Positions 44,153-53,493 of a DNA stretch of 64,000 bases are shown in pieces. A program made the position numbers and the translations under genes. Under the pieces are notes generated by a model. The model searched no databases. It saw nothing but the letters and a program-made list of their open reading frames with translations, and had not been told where the DNA came from. Each line of letters starts with the position of its first letter. The first letter of the stretch is position 1. The stretch is from CBIFVZ01 sp966185765. GTDB taxonomy: Bacteria > Pseudomonadota > Gammaproteobacteria > Enterobacterales > Enterobacteriaceae. The DNA lies in assembly GCA_966185765.1 (NCBI GenBank), contig CBIFVZ010000001.1, positions 130,313 through 194,312 on the forward strand, given 5' to 3'.

Positions 44153-44720
44153 TTGCGCCGCACAGTGGCACCAGGCTGCCGTGCGCGTTGCGGGTAAAAA
44201 ACTCGCTGTAGTCGTGGGTGAGTTGGTTAGCATCGGCAATGGCTTTTGCTGTGGCATACAAGGCATCGGCACGGTTGTAATCACGCCAGCCGTCTTTATC
44301 CGCACAGTCGGGCGCGCGTCTGAGGCTGGCACCGGTGGCGGCAAATTGTGCCATGAGAGTCTGCAGTTGCTCGCGGGCAGCCTGCTGGCGCTGCGCGGCG
44401 TTCTCTTCTGCTATCTGTTCGCTGCTGTGTGCGAGCGCCAGCGCGCAGGCCTCTTGTTCTTTGTTCTGTGCCTGATGTTGCGCAATCAGCGCCTTTTCGC
44501 GCTGCTCCAGCACCGTTTCCCACTGCGAGAGCTTTTCTCTCTCGTCCAGGCGTGTTTTATAAAAGGCCATTTGTTCATTTTTCAGCGCAAGGGCATGCGC
44601 CGTCAGTGCCTTATACTGCTCCCAGATCTTCACGCCTGCCCAGGCAAAACACATCACCACGACCAGCGTTGGGACAATATATCTACGTGTAAACAGCACA
44701 AGCCAGGTGTTCAGTTCCAT
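44100..44720 (-). CDS. Membrane-anchored coiled-coil protein, unknown function
   Basis: A 206-residue protein. Residues 13-30 (YIVPTLVVVMCFAWAGVK) form one membrane segment. Residues 45-125 are rich in Glu, Gln, Ala and Lys with heptad-like spacing and should be coiled coil. The C-terminal part has two cysteines (PDCADKDGW, VPLCGATS), possibly a periplasmic disulfide. I recognise no family; it recalls phage-type lysis accessory proteins and Rz-like spanins only in layout. The 3' end overlaps ydcN antisense. The ribosome site is weak. Confidence 0.65.
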   Translation of the reverse strand: MELNTWLVLFTRRYIVPTLVVVMCFAWAGVKIWEQYKALTAHALALKNEQMAFYKTRLDEREKLSQWETVLEQREKALIAQHQAQNKEQEACALALAHSSEQIAEENAAQRQQAAREQLQTLMAQFAATGASLRRAPDCADKDGWRDYNRADALYATAKAIADANQLTHDYSEFFTRNAHGSLVPLCGATSAGGNESVSESDTAQR

Positions 44721-44911
44721 TTTTATAAAGCCATCCGTGTCAGCGATTCTCCTGAAGATGAATAAGATAACGGCTAACGCGCTGATAATATTGCTAAGTT
44801 GTGCTGATGGCGCCTGTTTTTCTCAGCAGAAATTAAAATGGCAAACGGGTTTTGCTGACCGGGCATTCTGTCTACAATAGCGGCCTTTCAGCACATAACG
44901 GATAAGCTTAA

Positions 44912-46885
44912 ATGCGCCTGCACTCTGACGCTCTCGAACTGCTCAGCCCGGCCCGCGACACCGCCATCGCCCGCGAGGCAATCCTCCACGGTGCCGATGC
45001 GGTGTATATCGGTGGCCCTGGCTTTGGCGCTCGCCATAACGCCGGTAACAGCCTGCAAGATATTGCCGAACTGGTTCCTTTTGCCCATCGCTTTGGGGCG
45101 AAAGTGTTCGTGACGCTTAACACCATTCTTCACGACGACGAGCTGGAACCGGCGCGTCGGCTTATCCATGATATCTATAACGTCGGCGTGGATGCGTTGA
45201 TTGTGCAGGACATGGGCATTCTGGAGCTGGATATTCCGCCTATCGATCTGCACGCCAGCACCCAGTGCGACATCCGCAGCGTGGAAAAGGCCCAGTTTTT
45301 GTCGCAGGCCGGTTTCTCGCAAATCGTGCTGGCGCGTGAGCTGGATTTACAGCACATTCGCGCCATTCACGACACCACCGATGCCACGCTGGAGTTCTTT
45401 ATTCACGGCGCACTGTGCGTGGCATATTCTGGCCAGTGCTATATCTCTCATGCCCAGACCGGGCGCAGCGCCAACCGTGGCGACTGCTCACAGGCGTGCC
45501 GCCTGCCGTTCACGCTCAAGGATGACCAGGGGCGCGTGGTGGCGTTTGAAAAACACCTGCTGTCGATGAAAGACAACAACCAGACCGCCAACCTGGCGGC
45601 GCTGGTGGATGCCGGTGTGCGTTCTTTCAAAATTGAAGGGCGCTATAAAGATATGAGCTACGTGAAAAACATCACGGCCTGGTATCGCCAGCAGCTTGAT
45701 GCGCTGCTTGAAGACCGCAGCAGTCTGCGTCGCGCGTCTTATGGGCGTACCCGGCATTTCTTTGCACCCTCGCCGGATAAAACCTTCCACCGTGGCAGTA
45801 CTGACTACTTTGTCAATGGTCGCAAGGGGGATATTGGTGCGTTCGATTCCCCCACGTTTGTTGGCCTGCCGGTGGGTGAGCTACTTAAAGTAGGGCCAGA
45901 CTGGATTGATGTGCAAAGTAGTGAAGAGATGGCGAATGGCGACGGCCTGAACGCGATGGTGAAGCGTGACGTGGTGGGTTTTCGCGTCAATGTGGCGGAA
46001 AAGACCGGCAATGGGCGCTGGCGTTTATGGCCAAACGAACTGCCGGAAGGGCTGCGTAAGCTGCGTTTGCCGCATCCGCTTAGCCGTAACCTTGACCACC
46101 GCTGGCAGCAGGCGCTGCTAAAAAACTCCAGCGAGCGGCGCATTGACGTCACGCTTGAGCTGGGCGGCTGGGAAGAGCAGTTGATTTTAACCGCCACCAG
46201 CGAAGATGGCGTGAGCGTCACCCATACGCTCGACGGGCAGTTCAGCGCGGCGAACGACGCGCAAAAAGGGCGTGAGGCACTGGAGGCTGGGCTTGCAAAG
46301 CTCGGGCAGACAATTTACCGCGCAAGCCACGTGCAGCTAACGCTGCCGGAGATGTATTTTGTGCCAAACGGCCAGCTCAACCAGCTACGCCGCGAGACGA
46401 TAGACATGCTTGATGAAGCGCGTGTAGCGGCTTATTCACGCGTGACCCGCAAGGCTGAAAGCACGCCGCCGCCCGTATGGCCGGAGAGCCATCTGACGTT
46501 CCTTGCCAATGTGTATAACGACAAGGCACGTCAGTTCTGGCAGCGTCATGGCGTGGAACTGATTGACGCGGCTTACGAGGCACATGAAGAAAAAGACGAC
46601 GTGCCGGTGATGATAACCAAGCACTGCCTGCGTTTTGCCTTTAACCTGTGTCCGAAGCAGGCAAAGGGCAATATCAAAAGCTGGCGCGCCACGCCGATGC
46701 AACTGGTGCATCAGGATGAAGTGCTGACGCTTAAATTTGACTGCCGCCCATGTGAAATGCATGTCATCGGTAAGATGAAAAATCACGTGCTGAAAATGCC
46801 GCTACCGGGCAGCGTGGTGGGATCGGTTTCACCGGATGAGTTGCTCAAAACGTTGCCGTCACGACGCGACAAAAGCGCCTTATAA
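44912..46885 (+). CDS. rlhA: 23S rRNA C2501 hydroxylase RlhA (U32 family, formerly YdcP)
   Basis: A 657-residue peptidase-U32-like protein matching E. coli YdcP/RlhA (653), which makes 5-hydroxycytidine at 23S rRNA position 2501. The U32 signature EFFIHGALCVAYSGQC is present. Further cysteines (GDCSQACRLP, CLRFAFNLC, DCRPCEMH) are likely iron-sulfur ligands. The N-terminus (LELLSPARDTAIAREAILHG, ADAVYIGGPGFGARHNA) is the TIM-barrel-like U32 core. It reads alone with its own terminator. Confidence 0.95.
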   Translation: MRLHSDALELLSPARDTAIAREAILHGADAVYIGGPGFGARHNAGNSLQDIAELVPFAHRFGAKVFVTLNTILHDDELEPARRLIHDIYNVGVDALIVQDMGILELDIPPIDLHASTQCDIRSVEKAQFLSQAGFSQIVLARELDLQHIRAIHDTTDATLEFFIHGALCVAYSGQCYISHAQTGRSANRGDCSQACRLPFTLKDDQGRVVAFEKHLLSMKDNNQTANLAALVDAGVRSFKIEGRYKDMSYVKNITAWYRQQLDALLEDRSSLRRASYGRTRHFFAPSPDKTFHRGSTDYFVNGRKGDIGAFDSPTFVGLPVGELLKVGPDWIDVQSSEEMANGDGLNAMVKRDVVGFRVNVAEKTGNGRWRLWPNELPEGLRKLRLPHPLSRNLDHRWQQALLKNSSERRIDVTLELGGWEEQLILTATSEDGVSVTHTLDGQFSAANDAQKGREALEAGLAKLGQTIYRASHVQLTLPEMYFVPNGQLNQLRRETIDMLDEARVAAYSRVTRKAESTPPPVWPESHLTFLANVYNDKARQFWQRHGVELIDAAYEAHEEKDDVPVMITKHCLRFAFNLCPKQAKGNIKSWRATPMQLVHQDEVLTLKFDCRPCEMHVIGKMKNHVLKMPLPGSVVGSVSPDELLKTLPSRRDKSAL

Positions 46886-46903
46886 TCCACAGTTCTACTG
46901 TCA

Positions 46904-46936
46904 AAGCCGGTCAGTCACTGATCGGCTTTTTTTTGT
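46904..46936 (+). terminator. Terminator of rlhA
   Basis: AGCCGGTC-agtcact-GATCGGCT (one wobble pair) followed by eight T residues, about 20 bp after the rlhA stop. Confidence 0.88.
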
Positions 46937-47104
46937 CAGCAAAAAGCGCCGCTGTGCGGCGCGTTCAGAGGCAGTTTCAGAGGGCGTCGTTGAATTAACG
47001 GGAGCCGGGTTTGCCCGTTACTGGACACCATCACGATAATCGCAATCAGCGATGCCAGGCAAAACGCCACGTCGAATGCGCCAACCAGCGAAAGGTGGGA
47101 AGAC

Positions 47105-47428
47105 TTAGTGTACAACGCTACGTGAAAACAGGTTGATGACCAGCACGCCTGCGATAATCAGGCCCATACCCAGCATGGCGGGCCAGTCGGGTTTATGGTC
47201 AAGCAGCAACCAGCCAATAAGCGCTCTGGTCACATCTGGCGTCTGAGTCTGTCGGCCAGTGGTCAGAATGTCTGCTGTCGGCACACGTGTTAGGTAGCGT
47301 GGTGCCCGGTGTCGTAGCGGGCAAAAGGGATATAAGCCTGGCTTAACGTGAATGCCAGACCTTCAGAGAGTGACAGAACAGTATCAGCCCAACAACTCAG
47401 CTACTGCTTTGAGCTTCTTTTGCCCCAT
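47105..47428 (-). pseudogene. SMR-family (EmrE-like) multidrug efflux gene, decayed
   Basis: The last 40 codons (minus strand, about 47231 to TAA at 47105) read ALIGWLLLDHKPDWPAMLGM, then GLIIAGVLVINLFSRSVVH. This is the fourth membrane segment and tail of a small multidrug resistance protein (compare EmrE ...GMMLICAGVLIINLLSRS). Upstream, ATG at 47428 opens MGQKKLKAVAELLG and hits TGA; after a frame change, LSLSEGLAFTLSQAYIP resembles the EmrE segment AEVIGTTLMKFSEGFT. The middle of the gene is missing. So both ends of an SMR gene remain, with a deletion and stops. Confidence 0.7.
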
Positions 47429-47474
47429 AATTTTCCTGTTCCTCTGTCGGTATGAGCATATAAAAAACGGATAA

Positions 47475-47774
47475 TTATAGTCTCATGAGAATGCTTTCTT
47501 TTTTAACTTCTGTTCTTTCAGTCAAAACGCTTACGGGTGGAAGGTTTTCTCCTCTCAGGGAGGCGGCCAGTCTCTTATTTTCAATGACGGTTCTGATTTC
47601 TTTTAAGCGCCGGGAAAGAGAGCGTGCAGCAGATCCGAAGGTAAAGCCGACGAATATCATCAGGTAGATAAAAAGAAAAGGAATATTTTCAGAAGAGAAT
47701 GATGTCTGAATATCTAATGTGGGAGCGCTACCCCAGATGAATTGGGGAAATTCGATAAAGACGGACTTTGACTA
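47475..47774 (-). pseudogene. YniB-like inner-membrane protein fragment
   Basis: The minus-strand frame is open from a TAG at about 47774 to a stop at 47475, around 98 codons. It reads FIEFPQFIWGSAPTLDIQT, then ENIPFLFIYLMIFVGFTFGS and AARSLSRRLKEIRTVIENKR. This resembles the middle of E. coli YniB (WYNSPTPNF...FILIFVGLALQDSGARMSRQ). The N-terminal segment and the last membrane segment of YniB (178 residues) are missing and there is no good start before the ATG at 47660. Probably a gene fragment; a 61-residue product from 47660 cannot be excluded. Confidence 0.5.
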
Positions 47775-48190
47775 AGGCCTGAGTGTAATTCACTGTCTTA
47801 CATTCCCTGTGGCTTATATTGCTGCTGAACACTACTCCCATGTTATAACTGGCGAGAGTAAATTATTCTTTCAGTTTTAAAAAGGAAGTTATCTGGAGTT
47901 TTTGTGTTTATTTTCATGAGGTGCTGAATAGAAATAAAACATTCTTGCTGTGCTTTAGAAAGCAGCCTTAAATTATTGATAAAGTAAATGGATTGGTATG
48001 AAAGATTCATCACAAGAATGCGTTGAGGCTCATGATATTTTCCTTTACAACGAGTTCGAAGTTATTCTTAATAGGGTGTTAAAACACTCTTTAGTTTGAT
48101 GCGGAATTAAAATATTCAATGCAGACACCGGCGTGAATTTAGCATCTATAACTATAATAACGATATGGCTCTGGCGGAAAGGATATCTTT
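47775..48190. other. AT-rich intergenic region before the T6SS genes
   Basis: About 415 bp, clearly richer in A+T than the flanks. An ATG at 47998 opens a 33-codon frame (MKDSSQECVEAHDIFLYNEF and onward) ending at TGA 48097-48099, without a strong ribosome site; it may be a truncated gene end. The base composition suggests a horizontally acquired junction and a likely place for silencing of, or the promoter for, the T6SS operon. Confidence 0.4.
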
Positions 48191-48859
48191 ATGGTCGGTA
48201 TTAACGGAGAAAATATCGTGCGCTTCAGGGAAAATGCAGGCCAGATTCACATTGATGCCGTTTTTCAGGAAACGTGGCTTCTGGTACTGGATATCAGTAA
48301 CGGGCGGTCTGTCATCGTTGATAACGCGCTGTTTAAACGCTGCTGCCAGAGGGTGGAATCAGCCAGAGCGCTACTGAGTGCGCTGCCAAAACACCTCGTT
48401 GATGAGCTGCTGTTTGCCCAGTGCGCGCTTATTGATGAAGCGGTGAAAACCATGCCAGGCGCGGATGTGTCCGTGTGGTACAGCCAGCCGCTCCAGTCTC
48501 GCTTTTTTGACCGTATTGATGCCGGAGAGGCCATTTTTGAGCGCATCCGCCGTCTGCTGCGTGACCCCGCTCCGCGCCCTGAGCTGATCGGCATGTATCA
48601 GCGGCTTTTACTGCTGGGATTTCGGGGAGAATACCGTGGCGGGAAGTGGGATGAGTGTCAGGAAATGATGCGCCAGCTTGAGGCATTATTGCCACGGGAA
48701 GAGCGTGGCGCACCTCCGGCAGACGTTGTCGTCACTACAGGCAACAATGGCAGCACATACTGGCGCTCAGGCCGGGCGATGCTGGCATTTATGGCCGTTT
48801 TTACCACACTGTTATGGGCAGGCTTAAGGTTGTGTTTACTCGCTCAGCTGGAAGGCTGA
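48191..48859 (+). CDS. tssL: T6SS inner-membrane protein TssL (DotU/IcmH)
   Basis: A 222-residue DotU-family protein: helical cytoplasmic domain (ESARALLSALPKHLVDELLF, AQCALIDEAVKT) with the conserved RGEYRGGKW-type turn near residue 145, and one C-terminal membrane anchor (about 197-217). No peptidoglycan-binding OmpA domain follows. TssL joins TssM and TssJ in the membrane complex. AAAGGA lies 8 nt before the ATG. It is the first gene of the locus in this window; tssB, tssC, hcp and clpV are not upstream, so the T6SS core is split or lies beyond the right end. Confidence 0.9.
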   Translation: MVGINGENIVRFRENAGQIHIDAVFQETWLLVLDISNGRSVIVDNALFKRCCQRVESARALLSALPKHLVDELLFAQCALIDEAVKTMPGADVSVWYSQPLQSRFFDRIDAGEAIFERIRRLLRDPAPRPELIGMYQRLLLLGFRGEYRGGKWDECQEMMRQLEALLPREERGAPPADVVVTTGNNGSTYWRSGRAMLAFMAVFTTLLWAGLRLCLLAQLEG

Positions 48860-48888
48860 GTTCACCGCAGGGACAGGGAAGATAAGCG

Positions 48889-51591
48889 ATGGGAATGGCG
48901 GACTATATTGTACAGGGCGCGTTGCATGGCAACTGGAACCCGTACCAGCTCAGGCTGAAAAAGCTCGGTAAGGAGCGCCCGGATATCCAGGTGTCGGTAC
49001 TGAAATTCAGCGGCACGGAGGCGCTGAGCCAGATACCGCGTTATGAAATCGAATTCACCAGCGCCACACCGGACATTCCCGCGCATCTTCTGATTAACTA
49101 TTCTGCTGAGCTGCTGATGTACCCGGACGGCGAGGTCTGGGAAAGCATCACGCCGCGGGTGATTCCCGGCATCATCACGCAGTTCCGCCAGTGCAGCACC
49201 AGTGCCGATATCACCCGCTATGTGGCGGTGCTGGAGCACCGCATGGTGCGTATGGCGCAGGGGCGCAACAGCGCGGTCTGGCTGAACGAGAGCATCATCA
49301 GCCTGACGGAGAAGACCTTCAGCAACCACCTTATCGATAAGCTCAGTTTTGCCTTTAAGCTCACCACCCGCTATCCGCTGCGCGATTTTATGCTCCAGTA
49401 CGAAGAGCCGGATTACACGCACGTAGCCCGCAGGCTGGCGGATGCGGGCGTGGCGTTTTACCGCCAGTACGATGAAGAAAACAATGAAGACGTGATTGTC
49501 CTCACCGACCATCCCCACGGCTGGGTGAAAGGCCCGGCGCTGCCTTACCGTCACCCGTCAGGCACTTACGACGGCGGGACGGAGTCGGTCTGGGATATGC
49601 AGGTTATCCGCACGGCGGTGCCGAAGAGCGTGGTGGTCAACGACGACAACTACCTTGACGCGCAGAGCGACATGAAGGCGCAGGTGAACACCGACGAGGA
49701 CTACCGCGCACTGTGGGGGGAGGAGTACCGCTGGGCGGAGCATTACCCGCAGGCGGGCAGGGCGTATGAAGCGCAGCCCGGCGAGGGTGTCTGGTATGCG
49801 GGTATCAGACGTGAGCGCCACCGCAGCCAGCTGATTACCTTTGAAGGCAAAACCAACGCCATGAGCCTGCGCCCCGGCATGATAATCACCACGCCGGGCA
49901 GGGACTGGCCGGACGCGCCGGACGGCCTGCTGATTGTCTCCACCACCTGCAACAACGTCGCCCGTGATGCGGCGTACTTCGTGACGTTTACTGCCATTCC
50001 CTGGAGCATTCACCACACCTGGCGGCCTGAAGCGCTGCCGTGGCCGACCCTGAGCGGCACGCTGCCTGCCCGCATCTCCAGCACCACCGAAAACGACATC
50101 TACTCGCACATTGACGCGCAGGGGCGCTACCGCATCTGTTTCGACCCGGACCGGGGCGAGTGGCAGAAGGGATTTGAGAGCTGCTGGGTGCGGCTGGCAA
50201 AACCTTACGCGGGTGATGAGTACGGCTTCCACTGGCCGCTGCTGGACGGCACCGGGGTGATGGTGGCGTTTGAGTCCGGCGACCTGGACCGGCCGTATAT
50301 CGCGCATGTCATGCACGACTCCCGCCACAGCGACCACGTGACGCAGCAGAATCACAAGCGCAACATCCTGCTGACACCGGCGAAAAACACGCTGCTGATG
50401 GACGACTGGCGGGAGCATGAGTTTATCCACCTCAGCACCCCGCACTCGGGCAACAGCGAACTGAACCTGGGGTATCTGGTGTCGCCCGGGCGCGAGAAGC
50501 GCGGTGAGGGCTTTGAACTGCGCAGCGACGGCTGGGGGGCGCTGCGTGCGGGAAAAGGGCTTTTCATCAGCACCGACCAGCGTGCGCAGGGGGCTTCTGA
50601 ACAGCTGGATATGAAAGAAGCGCAGCGCCAGCTTAAGGACGCGCTGAGCCTGGCGCAATCACTCCATGAGGCCGCCGCGCTGGCAAAAGCAGAGCTGGCG
50701 GACCTGAGCGCCCAGAAAACGCTGCTGACGCAAAGTCTTGATGAACTGAAACAGGCGGCGCTGCTGTTGAGTGCACCTGCGGGCATTGCGGCCACCACGC
50801 CAGAAACCGTGCAACTGCACGCCGGGAATAACCTGACCCTGACCGCCAGCAACCAGGCTGATATTTCAGTGCTGAAAAAAATTACGCTGGCGGCCGGTAA
50901 GGCCATCAGCCTGTTTGCCCGTGAATCAGGCATGAAGTTTTTTGCGGCAAAAGGCAAGGTAGAGCTACAGGCGCAGAGCGATGAAATGCACCTGTCATCA
51001 CTGAAGGACATGACCGTCACCAGCCACGGCGGTAAAACCATTGTTGCGGCGAAGGATGAGCTGTTGCTGACCTGCGGCGGGGCGTTTATCCGAATGAAAG
51101 GCGGAAAAATCGAATACGGCAGCCCCGGCAACCAGACGGTGAAGGCGGCTAACTGGATAGTGACCGGGCCTGAGACAATGGATATCACCCACCAGAGCTG
51201 GCCGCAGAGTGTGCCGAAGCAAAAGCTGCGCCTGGTCCTGGGAGACTCACCGGAAAGCCCGGTGCGTGAGCTGGCTGGTGAACCCTACAAGCTTTACGCC
51301 AATGGTGCACTCATCCAGCAGGGGCTAACGGGGGCCGGAGGAAGCGTAGAAATTGACCATCAGGTCGCCACGAATCAGTACCGTCTGGAACTGCCGGGCG
51401 GTGAAGTGTATGAAATCAATATGGTGAATGAAGGCCAGACCACGGAGGCTGACAAACTGGCGGCTCAGGGATATCGCATAACCGATCCAACGCTGACTCA
51501 GGACGCAAGTGGGCTGGGTAAGGACTGGCGTAATGTGTTTCACAGTCTGCTGAACCCACAGGCCGATGATGATAATGGACAGGGAGCATAA
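48889..51591 (+). CDS. vgrG: T6SS spike protein VgrG (TssI) with C-terminal extension
   Basis: A 900-residue VgrG. Residues about 1-380 are the gp27-like base (YEIEFTSATPDIPAHLLINY, LEHRMVRMAQGRNSAVWL). An OB-fold gp5-like part follows (ENDIYSHIDAQGRYRICFDP, HVMHDSRHSDHVT). A beta-helical DUF2345 region spans about 560-770. The last 110 residues begin ELAGEPYKLYANGALIQQGL, then TGAGGSVEID, and resemble a transthyretin-like adaptor domain; such domains on VgrG proteins are known to dock phospholipase effectors. The next gene, 3 bp on, encodes a phospholipase D-type protein, which fits that role. Confidence 0.93.
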   Translation: MGMADYIVQGALHGNWNPYQLRLKKLGKERPDIQVSVLKFSGTEALSQIPRYEIEFTSATPDIPAHLLINYSAELLMYPDGEVWESITPRVIPGIITQFRQCSTSADITRYVAVLEHRMVRMAQGRNSAVWLNESIISLTEKTFSNHLIDKLSFAFKLTTRYPLRDFMLQYEEPDYTHVARRLADAGVAFYRQYDEENNEDVIVLTDHPHGWVKGPALPYRHPSGTYDGGTESVWDMQVIRTAVPKSVVVNDDNYLDAQSDMKAQVNTDEDYRALWGEEYRWAEHYPQAGRAYEAQPGEGVWYAGIRRERHRSQLITFEGKTNAMSLRPGMIITTPGRDWPDAPDGLLIVSTTCNNVARDAAYFVTFTAIPWSIHHTWRPEALPWPTLSGTLPARISSTTENDIYSHIDAQGRYRICFDPDRGEWQKGFESCWVRLAKPYAGDEYGFHWPLLDGTGVMVAFESGDLDRPYIAHVMHDSRHSDHVTQQNHKRNILLTPAKNTLLMDDWREHEFIHLSTPHSGNSELNLGYLVSPGREKRGEGFELRSDGWGALRAGKGLFISTDQRAQGASEQLDMKEAQRQLKDALSLAQSLHEAAALAKAELADLSAQKTLLTQSLDELKQAALLLSAPAGIAATTPETVQLHAGNNLTLTASNQADISVLKKITLAAGKAISLFARESGMKFFAAKGKVELQAQSDEMHLSSLKDMTVTSHGGKTIVAAKDELLLTCGGAFIRMKGGKIEYGSPGNQTVKAANWIVTGPETMDITHQSWPQSVPKQKLRLVLGDSPESPVRELAGEPYKLYANGALIQQGLTGAGGSVEIDHQVATNQYRLELPGGEVYEINMVNEGQTTEADKLAAQGYRITDPTLTQDASGLGKDWRNVFHSLLNPQADDDNGQGA

Positions 51592-51594
51592 GGG

Positions 51595-53490
51595 ATGGCT
51601 GATTTTAAACCGACAAAACAGGTTCTGAATGTGACCGCCGGGCTGGGAGGCAACACGGAAGTAAAGCTGACCCGTGAATGGTTGCCGTGGGACGGTGAAT
51701 ACCCGGCCTGCCCTTCGGCTTACGCGCCCTTGATCAACGGTGAACGAACGTTTGAGGCGGTAGCAAAGGCCATTGAAACGGCGCAAAAAAGTATAGAAAT
51801 CATCACCTGGGGGTTTCAGGCCTCAATGTACCCGGTTCGCCAGGGGGCTGGTGGGGGGAAAACGATCGGTGACCTGCTTGAAGAAGCTGCAAATCGCGGG
51901 GTGCAGATCAGGATCCTGGTCTGGTTCAATTCGGTTAAGCAGAAGTTTGTCGGCGGAAATCTCCCTGGCTGGGAGGCGTACTTACCCGAAGACCAGGGTG
52001 AGCAGCATGGTCAGTTTATGACCAGGGAAGAACGTTATCAGCGCGCGCTTAAAAAAGTGGACAACCAGGGGGCCACCCTGTTGGCGACAGGAAGTGGTCT
52101 GAGTTATCACAAAGCAAAGGAAAACACGCCGGAGCTGAAAGACGCGTTTCATAAACAATATGAATACGATAAGCGCTGGCATTTTCGCGCCAACAGTGGG
52201 CACATTAAAAATCTGGTTATTAAAGTGCGCGATATGGGGCTACACGATGCTGGATGGGCTAAAGCGCGCCTGAAAGAAAAAGTTCCGGCGCAGTACCAGT
52301 TGTCGGATGACATTTCTGCAATGCACTCAATGGCACAGACGACGGGCACCACGCATCACCAGAAGACCGTAATGGTGGACTATGAAGATCCTGAACTGGC
52401 AGTTGGGTTTGTTATGGGTCACAACATGCTGTCATTGTACTGGGACAGGGATGCTCACTCGTATGTGCGCCAGGCACCGGATGTCGGGCGAGACGGTCCA
52501 ACGGCGTGGCAGGATATTTCATCGTGTATTTATGGCGAGGCGCTAAAGGGGCTGAATGATAATTTTGCTCGCGCCTGGGTCCGGGATACCGGTGACAGTA
52601 GCCTTAAGGCCAGGGACAGTATTCCGAAAGAACGCTACAGCCCGACCGCCGCGCGTTTGCAGGCGATTAACGACAGGCTGGGGTTAAAAACGCCGCTGGT
52701 GCCCGTGATGGGGCGGATCTGCCGTACGCAACCGCAGGACAACGTTTACGATATTTTGCGTGCGTATATGGAGAGCGTAAAAAAGGCGCGAAAATATATC
52801 TATATTGAAAATCAATACTTCCGTTTCAAGGATTTGGTTAAGCAAATCCATGCCGCGCTGGCAGAGATAAAGCAAGCCGGTTTTAACCGTGACCTGTATT
52901 TATTTGTGGTGACAAACAGTACCACCGACCCGGATATTGTTGCTGGTGGCCTGCAAACCTGGAAAATGCTTGAGGCGCTGGGCCGCGGCGACAGGATGCC
53001 GGGGTACACCGCAAAACAGTACAATAAAGACCCGGCCAATAAAGACAATCCGGTCACACCGCAGGACATTCAGCCGCAGCAAATTCCGGGGCTACAGAGC
53101 CATATCTGCACGCTGGTATCGATGGACTCGCGGGAAAACGATCGCCAGCGTACTTATGTACACAGCAAGTTAATGATGGTGGATGATGTGTTTATGATTC
53201 AGGGTTCCGCCAATATTAATCTGCGCAGTATGGTGTTTGACACCGAATCGGCAATTGCTATTCAGGACACCGATCGCAGCAATATTATTCCGACGATGCG
53301 TAATAAGCTGTGGGGGTTGCATACGGGGAATTGGCGAGGTGCTGTTGGTAGTAGCTACAAAGATATTTTTGATGCTTGGGAAGGTCTACTTGATGAGAAT
53401 TCAAAAATTGCTAGCATGAATAAAGGGGCACTATTAGCCCCATTGATTAAATTTATTGATGGAAGCTCGAAACTGAAAGATCAGGATTGA
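51595..53490 (+). CDS. Phospholipase D-family T6SS effector (Tle5-type)
   Basis: A 631-residue protein with two complete HKD motifs: His255-Gln-Lys257...Asp262 (THHQKTVMVDYE) and His523-Ser-Lys525...Asp530 (YVHSKLMMVDD), each followed by the usual Gly/Ser-Asn stretch (GHNMLSLYW, QGSANINLRS). The layout matches the Tle5/PldA lipase effectors that attack phosphatidylethanolamine in prey. No signal peptide: delivery would be on VgrG. It starts 3 bp after vgrG and is followed by three candidate immunity lipoproteins. Confidence 0.92.
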   Translation: MADFKPTKQVLNVTAGLGGNTEVKLTREWLPWDGEYPACPSAYAPLINGERTFEAVAKAIETAQKSIEIITWGFQASMYPVRQGAGGGKTIGDLLEEAANRGVQIRILVWFNSVKQKFVGGNLPGWEAYLPEDQGEQHGQFMTREERYQRALKKVDNQGATLLATGSGLSYHKAKENTPELKDAFHKQYEYDKRWHFRANSGHIKNLVIKVRDMGLHDAGWAKARLKEKVPAQYQLSDDISAMHSMAQTTGTTHHQKTVMVDYEDPELAVGFVMGHNMLSLYWDRDAHSYVRQAPDVGRDGPTAWQDISSCIYGEALKGLNDNFARAWVRDTGDSSLKARDSIPKERYSPTAARLQAINDRLGLKTPLVPVMGRICRTQPQDNVYDILRAYMESVKKARKYIYIENQYFRFKDLVKQIHAALAEIKQAGFNRDLYLFVVTNSTTDPDIVAGGLQTWKMLEALGRGDRMPGYTAKQYNKDPANKDNPVTPQDIQPQQIPGLQSHICTLVSMDSRENDRQRTYVHSKLMMVDDVFMIQGSANINLRSMVFDTESAIAIQDTDRSNIIPTMRNKLWGLHTGNWRGAVGSSYKDIFDAWEGLLDENSKIASMNKGALLAPLIKFIDGSSKLKDQD

Positions 53491-53493
53491 ATA

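Noticed and set aside
46836..47039. Small ORF after rlhA as a possible anti-CRISPR or T6SS accessory gene
   Set aside because: It overlaps the rlhA end and its terminator and has no ribosome site.
49558..50658. A 366-codon minus-strand frame opposite vgrG
   Set aside because: Arginine- and histidine-rich shadow frame without family features.
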